Positions 5,305 to 7,021 of a stretch of 7,021 bases of DNA are shown piece after piece. The notes below the pieces were generated by a model, which was given only the letters and a program-made list of their open reading frames with translations, was not told where the DNA came from and did no database searches. Numbering within the stretch: the first letter of the stretch is position 1; the number at the start of each line of letters is the position of its first letter. The DNA is from Sulfurimonas sp. (GTDB lineage: Bacteria; Campylobacterota; Campylobacteria; Campylobacterales; Sulfurimonadaceae), in NCBI GenBank assembly GCA_026987995.1, contig JALSMC010000288.1, forward strand, positions 1 through 7,021, in the 5' to 3' direction. Position numbers and translations under genes: made by a program.

Positions 5305-6268
5305 TTTGTTCACATTAGCATTAACAACAGCTGCGTTTGCACACCACGGAGTTGCGTCTTTAAGTATTGCAGGGCTTGAGGGACCGGGTGCGCCACTAGA
5401 GACAACAAGCACAGCAACACTTCCTGAGGGAAAAATGCTTTCATATGCAAAAATCGAGGATGCTTCTTATACTAAATACACATCGGCAGTAGATGATGAG
5501 ATAGATAGAACGACTTATCTTATGTATGGATTTGGGTATGGATTTACACCCTACCTTAGTGCATATGCTTTTATACCCTACTACACAAAAAAGCGCGAAG
5601 ATGATATAGGAAGTAGTGGTTTTCATGATATAAAATTGATGATGGCACTTGGGTTTAAGTATGATGATGGACTCATGCTCAACCCAAAAACAGAGTCACT
5701 CGATGATATGGAAGATTGGCACTTTACAACATATGTCAATGTAAGTCTCCCAACTGGAGAGGGTGAGGTAACATTTCCTAATCAAAACATAGATTTTGAC
5801 CCATTTTTACAGCTGACATTTGGTGCGCCCTCTTTTATGCTCGGGTTTAGTGCTACAAAATGGTATGGTGATGCAGTGACACTCTCCTTTGACACTTCAT
5901 ACAATACTTTTCTTGAACACACATATAGTAATAATATCCGTGTAAAATTTGCAGACGAGATGCGTGCCTCAGGAGCTTTTACCTACAAACTCTACACAAA
6001 TCAAAAATCAAAGTTTCGTCTTGATGCTGACCTTGAAGCAAACTATCTTAAAATAGGACGTGATGCTGTTAATGGAGTTGCACAAGATGCTACAGGAGGT
6101 GAAATACTCTACACTACAATAGGGATGCGTCTCTTTTATAATACTATTAGTATCGGTGCAGGTGTAAAAATACCAACTTGGACAAACCTCAACGAAGATA
6201 GTGACCAACAGGGTGCAGAGGGTAAAGAGAAGTATAGAGCAATATTTACATTCTCTACACTCTTTTAG
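5291..6268 (+). CDS. Predicted outer-membrane beta-barrel of the metal-uptake operon
   Basis: This 325-aa protein starts at TTG. Residues 1-17 are a signal peptide (MKKVSLF..., cut after AFA) and the mature chain would start His18-His19-Gly. Next comes a Gly/Pro-rich segment, GVASLSIAGLEGPGAP, then alternating polar/hydrophobic strands rich in Tyr, Phe and Thr, such as YGFGYGFTPYLSAYAFIPYY, and a final Phe in FTFSTLF, the usual signal for outer-membrane insertion. It resembles the loose group of 'transporter' barrels related to the MetA-pathway phenol-degradation family. It has no TonB box or plug domain that I can see. It overlaps nikL by 14 nt and precedes cbiM by 9 nt, so a role in passing nickel or cobalt through the outer membrane is inferred. 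The exact substrate is unknown. Confidence 0.7.
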   Translation: MKKVSLFTLALTTAAFAHHGVASLSIAGLEGPGAPLETTSTATLPEGKMLSYAKIEDASYTKYTSAVDDEIDRTTYLMYGFGYGFTPYLSAYAFIPYYTKKREDDIGSSGFHDIKLMMALGFKYDDGLMLNPKTESLDDMEDWHFTTYVNVSLPTGEGEVTFPNQNIDFDPFLQLTFGAPSFMLGFSATKWYGDAVTLSFDTSYNTFLEHTYSNNIRVKFADEMRASGAFTYKLYTNQKSKFRLDADLEANYLKIGRDAVNGVAQDATGGEILYTTIGMRLFYNTISIGAGVKIPTWTNLNEDSDQQGAEGKEKYRAIFTFSTLF

Positions 6269-6277
6269 GGTCGTATA

Positions 6278-6919
6278 GTGCATATACCTGATGGTTTTAT
6301 CTCTCCTCAAACATATCTTCCCATACTTGGAGTAAGTGCTGCTCTTCTAGCTCTTGCCTATAAAAAAATAGAGTTAGATGTAGAAAAAATTCCTTTTATA
6401 GCAGGAGTAAGTGCTCTCTCTTTTGTGATGATGCTTATTATCCTTCCTTTTCCAGGGGGGACAAGCATGCATCTGAGTGGCATTGCCATCATCGCTCTTC
6501 TGTTTGGACCATGGGTCTCTTTTGCCTCACTCTCTTTGGTGCTATTACTCCAAGCCCTCCTCTTTGGAGAGGGAGGTATCACCTCACTACCTGTGAATAT
6601 TTTATTTATAGCTTTTGTAGGGAGTTTTAGTGCACACTACTGCTATAGACTCTTCTCCCGTTTTTCAGATAAAAAAGCGATCCTTCTTGCAGGGTATTGC
6701 AGTATTGTCATACCCTCTCTCTTTATAGCATCTGTTTTAGGTCTTCAGCCGCTCATAGCCTCTGATAATGGGACACCACTCTACTTTCCTTTTGGCTGGA
6801 GTATTACATTCACATCTGTTGTTATCCCGCATCTATTTTTAGGTATAATCGAAGCAGTAGTTACACTGAGTGTGGTACAATTTTTACGAACACGCTTTAG
6901 GAGAGATTTTGGTGAATGA
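6278..6919 (+). CDS. cbiM: CbiM/NikM, substrate-binding membrane subunit of ECF nickel/cobalt transporter
   Basis: CbiM is the S component of an energy-coupling-factor ABC importer and binds Ni2+ or Co2+ in the inner membrane. It begins with the family signature MHIPDGF, in which the N-terminal amine and His2 bind metal in NikM structures. FPGGTSMHLSG (58-68) supplies the expected third ligand, His65. The rest is hydrophobic, with about six to seven helices and a basic end (RTRFRRDF). The 213-aa length fits a CbiM without a fused CbiN/PDGLE domain. The GTG start at 6278 is fixed by the invariant Met-His-Ile-Pro-Asp start; AGGG (6267-6270), overlapping the upstream stop, lies 7 nt before it. 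Sequence does not separate nickel from cobalt; the hyp genes alongside and NikK/NikL upstream favour nickel. Confidence 0.93.
   Translation: MHIPDGFISPQTYLPILGVSAALLALAYKKIELDVEKIPFIAGVSALSFVMMLIILPFPGGTSMHLSGIAIIALLFGPWVSFASLSLVLLLQALLFGEGGITSLPVNILFIAFVGSFSAHYCYRLFSRFSDKKAILLAGYCSIVIPSLFIASVLGLQPLIASDNGTPLYFPFGWSITFTSVVIPHLFLGIIEAVVTLSVVQFLRTRFRRDFGE
6899..6905 (+). promoter_or_regulatory. Ribosome binding site deciding a GTG start inside the cbiM end
   Basis: AGGAGAG lies 6 nt before GTG 6912-6914. The ATG at 6916, in another frame, meets a stop after nine codons, so the GTG is the real start of the next gene. Confidence 0.7.
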
Positions 6920-7021
6920 AAAAAAATGGCTGCTTGCCTATTTAGGTGCAGTGCTTCTTGTAGGTCTTGTGCATAATGTTTTCTTTATGCTCTTCTCTAT
7001 CGCAGTGACATTTTTTCTTAA
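6912..7021 (+). CDS. Membrane protein start, probable CbiQ/NikQ ECF T-component (partial)
   Basis: The first 36 codons are visible and the gene runs off the right edge. It begins MNEKKWLLAYLGAV and continues as two closely spaced hydrophobic stretches separated by a short VHNVFF turn. This is the pattern seen near the N-terminus of CbiQ proteins, which couple the S component to the CbiO ATPases. The GTG start has a strong Shine-Dalgarno and overlaps cbiM by 8 nt, showing tight coupling. The usual cbiM-cbiQ-cbiO order supports the identity. The alternative is another small membrane subunit such as CbiN, and too little sequence is present to decide. Confidence 0.5.
   Translation, partial: MNEKKWLLAYLGAVLLVGLVHNVFFMLFSIAVTFFL

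Overview
The window looks like a piece of a chromosome from a Campylobacterota (epsilonproteobacterial) organism, probably a Sulfurimonas/Sulfurovum-like hydrogen- or sulfur-oxidiser. This is inferred from the AT-rich base composition, the style of the Hyp proteins and the tight gene packing; no rRNA gene is present to confirm it. Nearly everything supports one theme: acquiring nickel and inserting it into [NiFe]-hydrogenase.

Left part (1-3954, all minus strand): an operon read right to left. A small NiCoT/NicO-type nickel permease (3310-3954) is followed by hypB (Ni-delivery GTPase with a His-rich stretch), hypC, hypD and hypE (assembly of the Fe(CN)2CO group). The first three bases are probably the start codon of one more gene, most likely hypA. 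Junctions are overlapping or nearly so (10, 1, -1, -4 and 9 nt), so this is one transcription unit. hypF is not in the window.

Middle (3955-4228, 274 bases without a gene): a divergent promoter region. The minus-strand side has a perfect TATAAT -10 box immediately followed by a 14-bp near-palindrome over the predicted transcription start, then a strong Shine-Dalgarno. The plus-strand side has TTGATA-N17-TATAAG with a perfect 5+5+5 inverted repeat at the predicted start and two upstream direct repeats. No terminator, tRNA or known riboswitch was recognised.

Right part (4229-7021, plus strand): a second operon that looks like a metal-uptake route spanning the whole envelope. It encodes a secreted DUF4198-type protein (NikK-like), a periplasmic protein anchored by one C-terminal helix (NikL-like), a predicted outer-membrane beta-barrel, the ECF substrate-binding component CbiM/NikM, and the beginning of a membrane protein that is probably CbiQ/NikQ and runs off the window edge. 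Four of these five genes start with GTG or TTG.

The most interesting observation is that the three exported proteins in this operon each have a 17-residue signal peptide followed directly by histidine (His18), so each mature protein is predicted to begin with His. CbiM begins Met-His, the known metal-binding N-terminus of its family. Together with the outer-membrane barrel this suggests a relay of N-terminal metal sites from the outer membrane to the ECF transporter. That is an inference; the metal could be cobalt instead of nickel, although the adjacent hyp operon favours nickel.
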